This document shows, in pieces, positions 1-8,091 of a stretch of DNA of 34,836 nt. The stretch covers positions 1-34,836 of the forward strand of contig JAJQEC010000123.1 of NCBI GenBank assembly GCA_021201815.1. The letters run 5' to 3'. This DNA comes from Candidatus Azobacteroides sp. (lineage in GTDB: Bacteria; Bacteroidota; Bacteroidia; Bacteroidales; WRGA01). The notes below the pieces were generated by a model. It worked only from the letters and a program-made list of their open reading frames with translations. It was not told the origin of the DNA and searched no databases. The first letter of the stretch is position 1. Each line of letters starts with the position of its first letter. The position numbers were made by a program, and so were the translations under genes.

Positions 1-56
1 TTAGCAAAACAAATTTGATTATTTACATAGTATCTTCTTCGAGGGGAGAGTGGGGG
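1..56 (+). repeat. Left arm of window-terminal inverted repeat
   Basis: The first 50 bases are an exact reverse complement of the last bases of the window (34786-34835). After one mismatch at base 51 the match continues for five more G residues. The inner part is GC-rich (a GGGGAGAG run) and the outer part AT-rich. The surrounding genes are ordinary chromosomal genes, so a dispersed repeat at which a contig ended is the simplest reading. It is not evidence of a 35-kb element. Confidence 0.9.
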
Positions 57-111
57 AGATAAAATATTCCGGAATAATAGCAGGAAAAGAAGAAAAGATT
101 TATACTTTTTA

Positions 112-119
112 TAAATTTG
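112..119 (+). promoter_or_regulatory. Bacteroidota -7 promoter element for the ABC gene
   Basis: TAAATTTG matches the Bacteroidota -7 consensus TAnnTTTG and lies 32 bases before the start codon. No clear -33 TTTG is visible. The leader would be about 25-30 nt. Confidence 0.45.
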
Positions 120-151
120 CATGAAAATTTTCAGAATAGGTATTTTTCAAC

Positions 152-1591
152 ATGAATCAGACAATCATAAAGATTGAAAGTGCAGTTCCCTGTATGCCGG
201 AGTTACAATTTAAATATCCGGTTCACTGGGAAATGAAAAAGAATGAGCATTGGGCATTTATCGGACCGAATGGCAGTGGAAAAACATTACTGGCAAATAT
301 TATCTGCAGGAAAATCGCCCTGAAACAAGGAAAAGTGCTACATTCTTTCTCCGGAAGCCAGTCCGGTTCCATTCAGACCATTTCTTTCCGGGATGTGTAC
401 GACCTGGCAGATTACAAGAATATGTATTATCAGCAACGTTTTAATGTTTCTGAAAATGAAGAAGCTCCGCTTGTAGATGATTTACTGGACATGACCGATA
501 CGGCATATATCCATGATATGCTGGAAAAATTTAATCTGAAAGGACTATTAGGAAAACAGATTATCCTTCTTTCCAGTGGTGAATTGAGGAAATTTTTACT
601 TGTCCGGATATTACAGAAAAAGCCGGAATTACTCATTCTGGATAATCCGTTCATCGGATTAGATACCGCCTCCCGTAAACACCTTAAAGTAATGTTATCA
701 CAAATGGCTGCTATTTCCGGCCTGCAAATTATTCTTATTGTTTCTTCTCCTGATGATATTCCGGAAATTATCACTCACGTATTACCGATTGGTGAAAAAA
801 ATTTATATCCTTCTTCCGATAAAGAAACATTTTTAAAGAATAATACCCTCAGGAAAAAACTTTTTCCGGTACTCCCTGCCTATGAGCATCTCCCGGTAGG
901 TACTTCCTCTGCATCCGGCTTTGAAAATGCAGTAGTCATGAAGGATGTTTCCATTCGGTATTTTCAACGTATTATTCTAAAAGATATTCAATGGACGATA
1001 AAAAAAGGAGAGAAATGGGCGCTTCTGGGTCCGAACGGTTCCGGAAAATCGACTTTGCTCAGTCTTATATATGCCGATAACCCGCAGGGATATGCCAACA
1101 ATATTACATTGTTTGACCGCAAACGGGGAAGCGGAGAAAGCATCTGGGATATAAAAAAGGAAATCGGATACGTATCCCCGGAGATGCATCTCTTTTATCT
1201 CAAAAATGTTCCGGCTATTGACATCGTAGGTTCCGGATTTTTTGATACGATTGGCTTGTACAGGAAATGCAATACCGCACAAATTAAAATTTGTGAAGAC
1301 TGGATGAAAATCTTTCGCATCCACCATCTGAAAGATACTTCCTTCCTGAAGTTATCTTCCGGAGAACAACGACTTGCGCTATTGGCAAGAGCCTTTGTAA
1401 AGAATCCGTCCCTGATTATTCTGGATGAACCGTTGCATGGATTGGATAAAAGCAATAAAGAATATGTACGCCGGATTATCGAAGACTTTTGCAACCACCC
1501 GGACAAAACGTTAATATACGTCACCCATTATCCGGAAGAAATTCCGTCACTGGTCACCTCTTACTTTAACCTGAAAAAAAATGATGAATAA
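152..1591 (+). CDS. ModF-like tandem ABC ATPase with a degenerate first ATP site
   Basis: This soluble 479-aa protein has two fused ABC ATPase domains and no membrane segment, like the ModF/PhrA group of cytoplasmic ABC proteins. Domain 1 has Walker A GPNGSGKT (38-45), signature LSSGE (140-144) and Walker B ending LILDN (161-165). Domain 2 has Walker A GPNGSGKS (293-300), signature LSSGE (401-405), Walker B LDE (424-426) and switch His459. Domain 1 has Asn165 where the catalytic Glu is expected and Ser-Ser (198-199) where the switch His is expected, so one composite site is probably non-hydrolytic. The stop codon overlaps the next gene, the mpg-like glycosylase, by 11 bases, so the two are co-transcribed. 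No molybdate genes are nearby, so the ModF substrate link is unproven. The family call is firm and the cellular role is unknown. Confidence 0.85.
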   Translation: MNQTIIKIESAVPCMPELQFKYPVHWEMKKNEHWAFIGPNGSGKTLLANIICRKIALKQGKVLHSFSGSQSGSIQTISFRDVYDLADYKNMYYQQRFNVSENEEAPLVDDLLDMTDTAYIHDMLEKFNLKGLLGKQIILLSSGELRKFLLVRILQKKPELLILDNPFIGLDTASRKHLKVMLSQMAAISGLQIILIVSSPDDIPEIITHVLPIGEKNLYPSSDKETFLKNNTLRKKLFPVLPAYEHLPVGTSSASGFENAVVMKDVSIRYFQRIILKDIQWTIKKGEKWALLGPNGSGKSTLLSLIYADNPQGYANNITLFDRKRGSGESIWDIKKEIGYVSPEMHLFYLKNVPAIDIVGSGFFDTIGLYRKCNTAQIKICEDWMKIFRIHHLKDTSFLKLSSGEQRLALLARAFVKNPSLIILDEPLHGLDKSNKEYVRRIIEDFCNHPDKTLIYVTHYPEEIPSLVTSYFNLKKNDE

Positions 1592-2129
1592 ACTACCAGC
1601 GGCTTTCTTCCGCCGTCCTGTACTAACCGTGGCACCAGAGTTACTGGGTAAATACCTGGTAAGACGTTTTGAAGATGGCACCGAATTACGTTTCCGCATT
1701 ACGGAAGTCGAAGCATACGGTGGAGAAGAAGATAAAGCCTGCCATGCTTCTAAAGGAAGAACAAAACGCACGGAAGTGATGTACCATGAAGGTGAAGAAA
1801 TATATGTATTTCTGATTTATGGGGTCTATTGGATGCTGAATATTGTAACAGGCAAAGAAAATGAACCGGAAGCTATATTAATCTGAGGCTTGGAAGGAAT
1901 CTCCGGCCCGGGAAAAGTAGCAAAAACATTAGGCATAGACCGTTCTTTCTATGGAGAGAAAATCCCGTCGGAAAGACTCTGGCTGGAAAGTGACGGCACT
2001 CCTCCTCCACCCTGGATTACCACTCCACGCATAGGAATTGATTATGCGGAAGAATGGAAAGATATGCCATGGAGATTCGTGGATAAAAAAGTAAAAGAGA
2101 AAGCGAGAAAAGGAAAATGTAAAAAGTAA
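1581..2129 (+). pseudogene. mpg: 3-methyladenine DNA glycosylase (AAG/Mpg family) interrupted by an in-frame UGA
   Basis: The frame encodes an alkyladenine DNA glycosylase, which excises 3-methyladenine and related bases in base excision repair. Visible family features are the start FFRRPVLTVAPELLGKYLV, the EVEAYGG active-site segment, MYHEGEEIYVFLIYG, and after the break the GISGPGKVAKTLGI segment. Codon 102, at 1884-1886, is TGA. Relatives have Arg in this ILIRxLE context, so a single C-to-T change (CGA to TGA) explains it. The frame continues unchanged to 2129, giving 181 residues plus the internal stop, close to the family's normal length of about 190-200. UGA acts as a stop elsewhere here (rnfB, gmk, paaK), so recoding is unlikely. 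Either this is a recent nonsense mutation or a sequencing error. Only an N-terminal 101-aa fragment would be made otherwise. Confidence 0.85.
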
Positions 2130-2176
2130 AAGGAACGCATAGAAAATTATCAGGAATGTTTTTTCTGCCCGTATTG

Positions 2177-2854
2177 TTACCAACTCTTTTCTTCCAGATA
2201 CTTATCCAGTCCTTCCTTCCGTAGCTTACAGGCAGGACATTTCATACACCCCTGTCCGGGAATCCCATTATAACATGTCAATGTTTTTTCTTTCACCAGA
2301 TCAAAAACTCCCATCCGGTCTGCCAGTTCCCAGGTTTGCTTTTTATCGAGCCACATCAACGGAGTATAAATAATAAACTGCTCTTCCATTGCCAGGTCAA
2401 GACTTACATTCAAAGAACGGATAAAAGTATCCCGGCAATCGGGATAACCGCTGAAATCCGTCTGGGAAACACCTGTTACGAGATTTCTTATCCCATGGTT
2501 CCGGGCTATGACAGCAGCAAACGTCAGAAAAAATATATTCCGTCCGGGAACAAAAGTATTCGGACAACTACGTTCCGGCTTTTCCTCATCCATTTCAATA
2601 TCAGGATCGGTCAGAGAATTAGCAGACAATCCTCCTATGACAGAAGCATCCAGCAACTGGAAAGGCACGTCGGCTTCTTCTGCGATTTTACGTGCTAGTT
2701 CTACTTCCAGCGAATGTTTTTGTCCGTATTCAATACATAAAGCCTTCACAGAAGAAAAATGTTTCTTTGCCCAGAAAAGACATGTAGTAGAATCCTGTCC
2801 ACCGGAAAAAAGGACCAATGCTCCTTCCGAAGACTTTGCAGGCGTTTTCATCAT
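2177..2854 (-). CDS. queC: 7-cyano-7-deazaguanine synthase QueC
   Basis: QueC converts 7-carboxy-7-deazaguanine to preQ0 using ATP and ammonia, in the pathway to queuosine in tRNA. The 225-aa protein has the PP-loop ATP-binding motif SGGQDS (17-22) and the C-terminal zinc-binding cysteines Cys194, Cys203, Cys206 and Cys209, ending in the [11 protein letters not shown] segment that is typical of the family. Length is normal. Its ATG shares one base with the stop of the upstream transporter (TAATG), so translation is probably coupled. No queD, queE or queF is next to it. It converges on the broken glycosylase gene with 47 bases between them and no clear terminator. Confidence 0.95.
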   Translation of the reverse strand: MMKTPAKSSEGALVLFSGGQDSTTCLFWAKKHFSSVKALCIEYGQKHSLEVELARKIAEEADVPFQLLDASVIGGLSANSLTDPDIEMDEEKPERSCPNTFVPGRNIFFLTFAAVIARNHGIRNLVTGVSQTDFSGYPDCRDTFIRSLNVSLDLAMEEQFIIYTPLMWLDKKQTWELADRMGVFDLVKEKTLTCYNGIPGQGCMKCPACKLRKEGLDKYLEEKSW

Positions 2855-3534
2855 TATATTTCTTTCAGTTTTAATACATTATAAGATATGTTCTCATCGT
2901 ATACGTCGACGTTCTCCACCCGCTTGATATATTTTACCACCCGGGTAGTAACAGGCAGGATGACCACTTCATAAGCTGACTTCATAAATGCCTGAGTAAA
3001 TACCATTATCATTACTTCCGATAGCGGCAGGACCGTTACAAATACCACCAGGAAAAAAATCATGGAATCCGCCGTTTCTCCGATAAGGGTAGATACAATC
3101 GCCCGTACGGAGAAATGCTTTCCTCCGGAGGAAACCTTCATGCGGCTCATCACATATGCATTCAGGAATGAACCCACCAGGAAGGCCAGCAAACTACCGA
3201 TTGCCACACGAGGCGTCTGGCTCAGAATAGAAGCGAATGAATCCTGATGCTCCCAGAAAGAAGCCGCCGGAACAGCGACTGCCAACTGATAAAACAAAAC
3301 AGCCAGAAAATTAGATATAAATCCCGTCCAGATAATCAGGCGGGCTTTTTTAAATCCCCATACCTCTGCAATACAATCATTCAGAATATAGGTAATAGGA
3401 AATACCATTAACCCGGCTGTAGCTGTAATACCGCCTACAGAAATAATTTTTATTGCCAGGATGTTGGAAATTAACAGGGTGACATTAAACAATATGCCAC
3501 ATACCATAAAAAGAGCAGAAACTTTTTTATCCAT
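2854..3534 (-). CDS. yhhQ: Queuosine precursor transporter, YhhQ (DUF165) family
   Basis: This integral membrane protein of the YhhQ/QPTR family imports deazapurine precursors of queuosine (preQ0 or preQ1). The 226-residue chain is hydrophobic throughout, with about six membrane segments. It includes the family's polar stretch [16 protein letters not shown] after the second helix, and [32 protein letters not shown] near the middle in overlapping form. I chose the ATG at 3534. An upstream in-frame GTG at 3570 would add a polar 12-residue leader that does not fit the family. A -7 element lies about 70 bases upstream. Its stop overlaps the queC start, forming a salvage-plus-synthesis pair. Exact substrate is inferred from family and neighbour. 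Confidence 0.9.
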   Translation of the reverse strand: MDKKVSALFMVCGILFNVTLLISNILAIKIISVGGITATAGLMVFPITYILNDCIAEVWGFKKARLIIWTGFISNFLAVLFYQLAVAVPAASFWEHQDSFASILSQTPRVAIGSLLAFLVGSFLNAYVMSRMKVSSGGKHFSVRAIVSTLIGETADSMIFFLVVFVTVLPLSEVMIMVFTQAFMKSAYEVVILPVTTRVVKYIKRVENVDVYDENISYNVLKLKEI

Positions 3535-3602
3535 TTTATTCTTGTTTTTATACGTGGTTACCAAGCACACGGACGAATAGATCGTCTAATTAAAACCGGC
3601 GA

Positions 3603-3610
3603 CAAAAGTA
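3603..3610 (-). promoter_or_regulatory. Bacteroidota -7 promoter element for yhhQ-queC
   Basis: On the minus strand this reads TACTTTTG, an exact TAnnTTTG match, about 70 bases before the chosen yhhQ start. No good -33 element is seen. I looked for a preQ1 riboswitch in the leader between here and yhhQ and found no convincing core. Confidence 0.45.
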
Positions 3611-3995
3611 AAACATTTATTTGATTTTTCTTTTATAGAGGAAAGCTTTTAACATCCGTACTTTCCTGTTATTTATAAATATAAAAGGAGCAAACCTTCC
3701 TTCTTTTAATCAATAACTACATCAATTAAGTATTTCAAAATATTTTTACCTTATTCATTTTATTAAAAAGAGATAGCCAAACACATCAAAAATGACATAT
3801 AAAGAAGGAGGAACAAATAAAAAATGAAAATAGATTGATTTTTATATATAAAATGAAAAAACAGATTTTTATTAAAATAAAGAAGAAAAAATAACACTAG
3901 AAAACTATAGTGGTAGTTCGGGTTAGAATTGACGCATCAAAATGCTATTTATTGTTTTTTTCTCTTTTATCCTTCTATGTATTTATACCCACAGT

Positions 3996-4018
3996 GCCGT
4001 GGAATGAGGCCGCACGGC
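3996..4018. repeat. GC-rich stem-loop inside a larger inverted repeat
   Basis: GCCGTG (3996-4001) can pair with CACGGC (4013-4018). It sits inside a second inverted pair, ATGCTATT (3942-3949) with AATAGCAT (4069-4076), and an outer TAGTGG/CCACTA pair. The whole could fold as one structured element of about 180 nt. No RNA family was recognised. Confidence 0.4.
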
Positions 4019-4244
4019 TATTAATATGATGCCACTCCGTGACTTGTTGGTGAGATAGTGATACAGATAATAGCATATTTCCACTAAAAGTATATTCCTA
4101 CATTAGCTTATTATCTCATTATTTTTTATAAAATCCATTTCCAGAAGGGGCTTCCCTCTTCTCTATAGAGCAATGATAGCCATAGTCCCGGACGTAAATC
4201 TTCTTTACAGTGCGTTGGTGTGTGATATTACCCTTTGACCATGG

Positions 4245-4260
4245 ATGGGTTCACACCCAT
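4245..4260. repeat. REP-like hairpin
   Basis: ATGGG (4245-4249) pairs with CCCAT (4256-4260) around a TTCACA loop, flanked by CCATGG on both sides (4239-4244 and 4257-4262), so two pairings are possible. Motifs of the type ACCCATGGCTG recur between genes in many bacteria, which suggests a copy of a dispersed repeat. No other copy is in this window. Confidence 0.4.
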
Positions 4261-4429
4261 GGCTGCGAAGCTGTGGCTGCGTTATAGTCAGAAGGAGCCC
4301 ACGAAGGACTTGCTGCATAAAAAGCGGTTTGTAAAGAGCAATTCATGAAGGAATAATTGGATTAGATAAGAAGCGTTAAGGTTACCCGGAAATTCAATCC
4401 GTTCCTTGCTTGATATCTTCTTTAAAAAA

Positions 4430-4462
4430 TTGTTCGGATATCAGCAGAAAAGACTAAATTTG
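4430..4462 (+). promoter_or_regulatory. Bacteroidota promoter for paaK-pfp
   Basis: TAAATTTG at 4455-4462 matches the -7 consensus TAnnTTTG, and a TTG lies at 4430-4432 with 22 bases between, close to normal -33 to -7 spacing. It is 29 bases before the paaK start. Confidence 0.6.
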
Positions 4463-4491
4463 TAGCCGTTTACAAAATAAAACTCATTCAG

Positions 4492-5787
4492 ATGTATTGG
4501 CAGGAAGAGATCGAAACCATGCAGCGCCCGCAACTGGAACAACTGCAGGTAGAACGATTAAAGAGAACACTGGACATAGCCGGAAACACCCCTTTCTATT
4601 CATCTCTTTTCAAAAGCAGAGGAGTTGCTTCTTCTACCATCCATTCTCTTGATGATATAAAGAAACTGCCTTTTACTACAAAAGAAGACCTGAGGAATAA
4701 TTACCCTTTCGGTCTGATAGCAGGCGACCCAAAAGATGCTGTGAGACTACATTCTTCCAGTGGAACGACCGGCAATCCGACTGTTATTGTTCATTCCCGA
4801 CATGACCTCGATTCCTGGGCAAATCTTGTAGCCCGTTGCCTTTATATGGTAGGCCTCAGAAAAACGGATGTTTTTCAGAATTCTTCCGGTTACGGAATGT
4901 TTACCGGAGGACTGGGATTCCAGTATGGTGCGGAACGGCTTGGGGCCCTTACAGTTCCTGCGGCAGCTGGAAACAGCCGCCGGCAAGTCAAATTCATCAT
5001 GGATTTCGGAACAACTGCGGTGCATGCGATTCCCAGTTATGCCACCCGGCTTGCGGAAGTCTTCGGAGAAATGGGAATTGACCCGAAAAAGGATACCCGA
5101 CTGACAACCTTGATTATCGGCGCGGAACCACACACAGAAGCCCAACGGAAACGAATAGAAGAATTACTGGGTGTAAAAGCCTATAATTGTTTCGGCATGT
5201 CAGAAATGAATGGCCCCGGTGTAGCATTTGAATGTACATACCAGAACGGACTTCATTTGTGGGAAGATACATACATCATGGAAATTATTGATCCGGAAAC
5301 CCTGAAACCTGTTCCCGATGGAGAAACAGGGGAATTGGTGCTGACCACCCTCGACAGGGAGATGATGCCACTGATCCGGTACCGAACAAGAGACCTGACA
5401 CGCATTCTTCCGGGTGTTTGTTCCTGTGGCAGAACGCACCGTCGCATAGACCGCCTGAAAGGAAGAAGCGATGATATGTTTATTGTAAAGGGGGTAAATA
5501 TCTTTCCGATGCAGATCGAAAAAATCCTGCTGAATTTTAAAGAATTGAGTACAAACTATCTGATCACCATAGAAACGGTTGGAAATAATGACGAATTAAC
5601 GGTAGAAGTTGAACTGGCTGAGATGTTCACGGATGAATACATGGCCTTGCAACAACTAACCAGACAAATAACCGGCCAGCTACGGGATGAAATACTCCTC
5701 ACTCCGAAAGTAAAGCTGGTAGAAAAAGGGACGTTACCACTGACGGAAGGAAAAGCTGTCCGGGTAAAAGACTTCAGGAAATTATGA
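4492..5787 (+). CDS. paaK: Phenylacetate-CoA ligase (PaaK family)
   Basis: This 431-aa adenylate-forming enzyme joins an aryl acid, typically phenylacetate, to CoA with ATP. It has the AMP-binding loop SSGTTGNP (89-96), the adenine-site segment NCFGMSEMNGPGVAFEC, the hinge-region GETGELVLTTLDREMMPLIRYRT in overlapping form, and the C-terminal segment ending in FRKL after the GKAVRV motif that carries the acylation lysine. Length matches the family (about 430). It starts 30 bases after a good promoter and is followed after 47 bases by pfp in the same direction. In Bacteroidales such ligases are linked to aromatic amino acid fermentation through indolepyruvate ferredoxin oxidoreductase, but iorAB is not in this window. 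The exact acid used is inferred. Confidence 0.9.
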   Translation: MYWQEEIETMQRPQLEQLQVERLKRTLDIAGNTPFYSSLFKSRGVASSTIHSLDDIKKLPFTTKEDLRNNYPFGLIAGDPKDAVRLHSSSGTTGNPTVIVHSRHDLDSWANLVARCLYMVGLRKTDVFQNSSGYGMFTGGLGFQYGAERLGALTVPAAAGNSRRQVKFIMDFGTTAVHAIPSYATRLAEVFGEMGIDPKKDTRLTTLIIGAEPHTEAQRKRIEELLGVKAYNCFGMSEMNGPGVAFECTYQNGLHLWEDTYIMEIIDPETLKPVPDGETGELVLTTLDREMMPLIRYRTRDLTRILPGVCSCGRTHRRIDRLKGRSDDMFIVKGVNIFPMQIEKILLNFKELSTNYLITIETVGNNDELTVEVELAEMFTDEYMALQQLTRQITGQLRDEILLTPKVKLVEKGTLPLTEGKAVRVKDFRKL

Positions 5788-5834
5788 AAACAAACTCATA
5801 AAATTATAATCTATAAAAAACAGAAAAAATAATT

Positions 5835-7487
5835 ATGACAAAGAGTGCATTACAAATCGCAAGGGCTTCTTACAAAGCCAAAATGCCTAAAGCGTTAAAC
5901 GGGAATGTGACAATTAAAGAAGGAGCACCTACTCAATCTGTTGCTGACCATGACGAAATCAAACATCTTTTCCCGAATACTTACGGAATGCCGATCATAG
6001 AATTTGTGGAAAATACGGAAAAAAAGGATTATCCGGCTATCAATGTAGGTGTCATTCTTTCAGGAGGACAGGCTCCGGGTGGACACAATGTAATTGCCGG
6101 ATTATTTGACGGGTTGAAAAAAATGAATTGCAATTCCAGGTTGTATGGATTCTTACTGGGACCTGCCGGACTTGTAGATCATGAATATATGGAACTGACC
6201 GGAGAAATCATCGATGAATACAGAAACACAGGAGGTTTTGATATTATCGGATCGGGCCGTACCAAGCTGGAAAAGAAAGACCAATTCGATAAAGGCCTTG
6301 AAATACTGAAAAAACTGAATATCTCTGCATTGGTAATTATCGGTGGAGACGATTCAAATACAAATGCCTGTGTGTTGGCTGAATATTACAAACGTAAAAA
6401 TACAGGCGTACAGGTAATCGGCTGTCCGAAAACAATTGATGGAGACCTAAAAAACGAAATGATTGAAACATCTTTCGGATTTGATACGGCATGTAAGGTG
6501 TATTCCGAATTAATCGGTAACATCGAGCGTGACTGTAATTCCGCACGTAAATACTGGCATTTTATTAAGCTGATGGGTCGTTCTGCTTCCCATATTGCAC
6601 TAGAGTGCGCATTACAGACTCAACCGAATATCTGTCTGATCTCGGAAGAAATTGAAGAAAAAGGGCAAACATTGAATGATATTGTAAGCTATATTGCTGA
6701 CATCATTGCAAAACGGGCTGAAAAAGGAATGAACTTCGGAACAGTGCTTATCTCCGAAGGGCTCGTAGAATTTATTCCTGCTATGAAAAGCCTTATTGCA
6801 GAACTCAATGACTTCCTGGCTGCAAATGGTGATGAATTTGCTTTAATCAAGAAAAGCGAACAGATTAAATATCTGATAGGAAAGTTAAGTCCCAAAAATT
6901 CTGCGGTATATGCCAGTCTTCCGGAAAATGTAGCCCGTCAGCTGGCTATGGATAGAGATCCGCATGGAAACGTACAGGTATCTCTGATTGAAACAGATAA
7001 ATTATTAATTGAAATGGTAGGACGTCGTCTGGAACAAATGAAAAACGACCGTACCTACGTGGGTAAATTCAATGCACAGGGGCACTTCTTCGGTTATGAA
7101 GGACGTTGTGCTGCTCCTTCCAATTATGATGCCGACTATTGTTATTCTCTCGGATTTGCTGCTTCTATTCTGATCGGAGAAGGGAAAACCGGTTACATGG
7201 CTTCTGTACGGAATACAACTAAACCTGCAGAGGAATGGATTGCCGGAGGAATTCCAATTACCATGATGATGAACATGGAACGCCGTCATGGAGAAATGAA
7301 ACCTGTTATCCAGAAAGCACTGGTAAAACTAGATGGTGCTCCGTTCAAAACATTTGCTGCAAAGCGTGAGTGTTGGGCTATGACTACTGATTTTGTTTAT
7401 CCGGGTCCGATCCAGTATTTTGGTCCTACCGAAGTATGCGACCAGCCAACAAAAACTCTTATTCTTGAACAAAACGGAGAAATTTAA
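5835..7487 (+). CDS. pfp: Diphosphate-fructose-6-phosphate 1-phosphotransferase
   Basis: This is the PPi-dependent, reversible phosphofructokinase of glycolysis, of the long (about 550 aa) plant-beta-like class. The N-terminal phosphate loop [13 protein letters not shown] is present. GGDDS (170-174) has the Asp that replaces the Gly of ATP-dependent enzymes and blocks ATP, and PKTIDGD (198-204) has the catalytic Asp and the Lys linked to PPi use. The substrate-binding MGR and GYEGR segments follow. Length is normal and the frame intact. The gap after paaK has no promoter, so it is probably co-transcribed. A strong terminator follows at 7554-7592. PPi use fits an anaerobic fermenter. Confidence 0.95.
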   Translation: MTKSALQIARASYKAKMPKALNGNVTIKEGAPTQSVADHDEIKHLFPNTYGMPIIEFVENTEKKDYPAINVGVILSGGQAPGGHNVIAGLFDGLKKMNCNSRLYGFLLGPAGLVDHEYMELTGEIIDEYRNTGGFDIIGSGRTKLEKKDQFDKGLEILKKLNISALVIIGGDDSNTNACVLAEYYKRKNTGVQVIGCPKTIDGDLKNEMIETSFGFDTACKVYSELIGNIERDCNSARKYWHFIKLMGRSASHIALECALQTQPNICLISEEIEEKGQTLNDIVSYIADIIAKRAEKGMNFGTVLISEGLVEFIPAMKSLIAELNDFLAANGDEFALIKKSEQIKYLIGKLSPKNSAVYASLPENVARQLAMDRDPHGNVQVSLIETDKLLIEMVGRRLEQMKNDRTYVGKFNAQGHFFGYEGRCAAPSNYDADYCYSLGFAASILIGEGKTGYMASVRNTTKPAEEWIAGGIPITMMMNMERRHGEMKPVIQKALVKLDGAPFKTFAAKRECWAMTTDFVYPGPIQYFGPTEVCDQPTKTLILEQNGEI

Positions 7488-7553
7488 ATACGAATTTATG
7501 CTTTAAAAGCATAAGCCGGTATTGAGATAAGATTTTTTATCTACCATATATCT

Positions 7554-7592
7554 AACGGGACAATGATTAAAAAAAATTATTGTCCCGTTTTT
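7554..7592 (+). terminator. Rho-independent terminator after pfp
   Basis: AACGGGACAAT (7554-7564) pairs perfectly with ATTGTCCCGTT (7579-7589) and is followed by a T run. It closes the paaK-pfp unit. The A-rich loop means it may also act on the opposite strand. Confidence 0.9.
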
Positions 7593-7684
7593 AGTTCGTT
7601 AAATATAAAAAGAGGGAAGGGTTAAACCACGGTTGATATACTTTTTTGGTAAGATAAATAAGATTGTTATCAAGAAACCCCACC

Positions 7685-7730
7685 CCTTTTGGCGAAGCCA
7701 AAAGGTACTCCCCTTCTCCGAAGGGAGAGT
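7685..7730. repeat. Two tandem GC-rich hairpins, dispersed-repeat type
   Basis: CCTTTTGGC (7685-7693) pairs perfectly with GCCAAAAGG (7697-7705) around GAA. Directly after it, ACTCCCCTTC (7707-7716) pairs with GAAGGGAGAGT (7720-7730) with one bulge. The GGGAGAGTGG edge resembles the GC-rich edge of the window-terminal repeat (GGGGAGAGTGGGG, 43-55). Similar paired hairpins are scattered between genes in many Bacteroidota genomes. Confidence 0.7.
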
Positions 7731-7787
7731 GGTGCAATGATTATCTTTGGAAAGTAATTTTAATTGGATAGTTTTAACCGAAGATAG

Positions 7788-7893
7788 TAAAAAGCCAGGT
7801 AAAAAAAAGAGAACTTAATGAGAAGAGAAAAACTCCTCTCCTAATATATACCTTATCTTTATATTCTTAATTTCTCTTTCACCTGACTTTTTA
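7788..7893. repeat. Long imperfect nested inverted repeat between pfp and kamA
   Basis: The left arm (7788-7818) and right arm (7867-7893) pair over about 26 bp with three mismatches and a 4-base A bulge. The matched blocks are TAAAAAG, CAGGT, AGAGAA and TTAA. Inside, GAGAAGAG (7820-7827) pairs with CTCCTCTC (7833-7840) with one mismatch. The structure lies between convergent genes, well past the pfp terminator. It could be a MITE remnant, a structured RNA, or a degenerate terminator for kamA. Confidence 0.6.
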
Positions 7894-8091
7894 TTTTTAT
7901 ATTGTTTCCGGGTTATATTTTAAGGCAGCAAATTTAATAAAGAATACTGTTACCTACAATAATAAAGCCAAGGAAAGGTTATAATTTAATTTATTGCCGG
8001 ATCAATATAAGCTTTATTCAAGCTACTTACACGCATAAATGAATACTAAATTAATATTCATTTTTATACGTCTTTTACCTTTTAAAAGAAT
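7894..8091. other. AT-rich gene-free stretch downstream of kamA
   Basis: This is the rest of the 604-base gap between pfp and kamA. No reading frame, RNA gene or clear terminator is visible. Confidence 0.5.

Larger units (their letters stand above)
3611..4429. other. Gene-free region with hairpins, 3611-4429
   Basis: No convincing gene is present. The first part (3611-3930) is very AT-rich, with one 7-bp stem (3639-3645 with 3661-3667). The middle (3905-4090) holds nested inverted repeats. The last part (4140-4350) is less AT-rich, with a hairpin at 4143-4162 and another at 4245-4260. A 35-codon frame at 4241-4348 has no support. The region may hold decayed sequence, a dispersed repeat or an unrecognised RNA. 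Confidence 0.5.

Noticed and set aside
1884..1886. UGA recoding (selenocysteine or altered code) in the mpg gene
   Set aside because: The expected residue is Arg, no other gene here has an internal UGA, and UGA ends rnfB, gmk and paaK.
3535..3602. preQ1 riboswitch in front of yhhQ-queC
   Set aside because: I looked for the class I core and its A-rich tail and found only weak similarity.
4241..4348. 35-codon frame starting at the REP-like hairpin
   Set aside because: No family, no ribosome site, and the start lies inside a hairpin repeat. Chance open frame is more likely.
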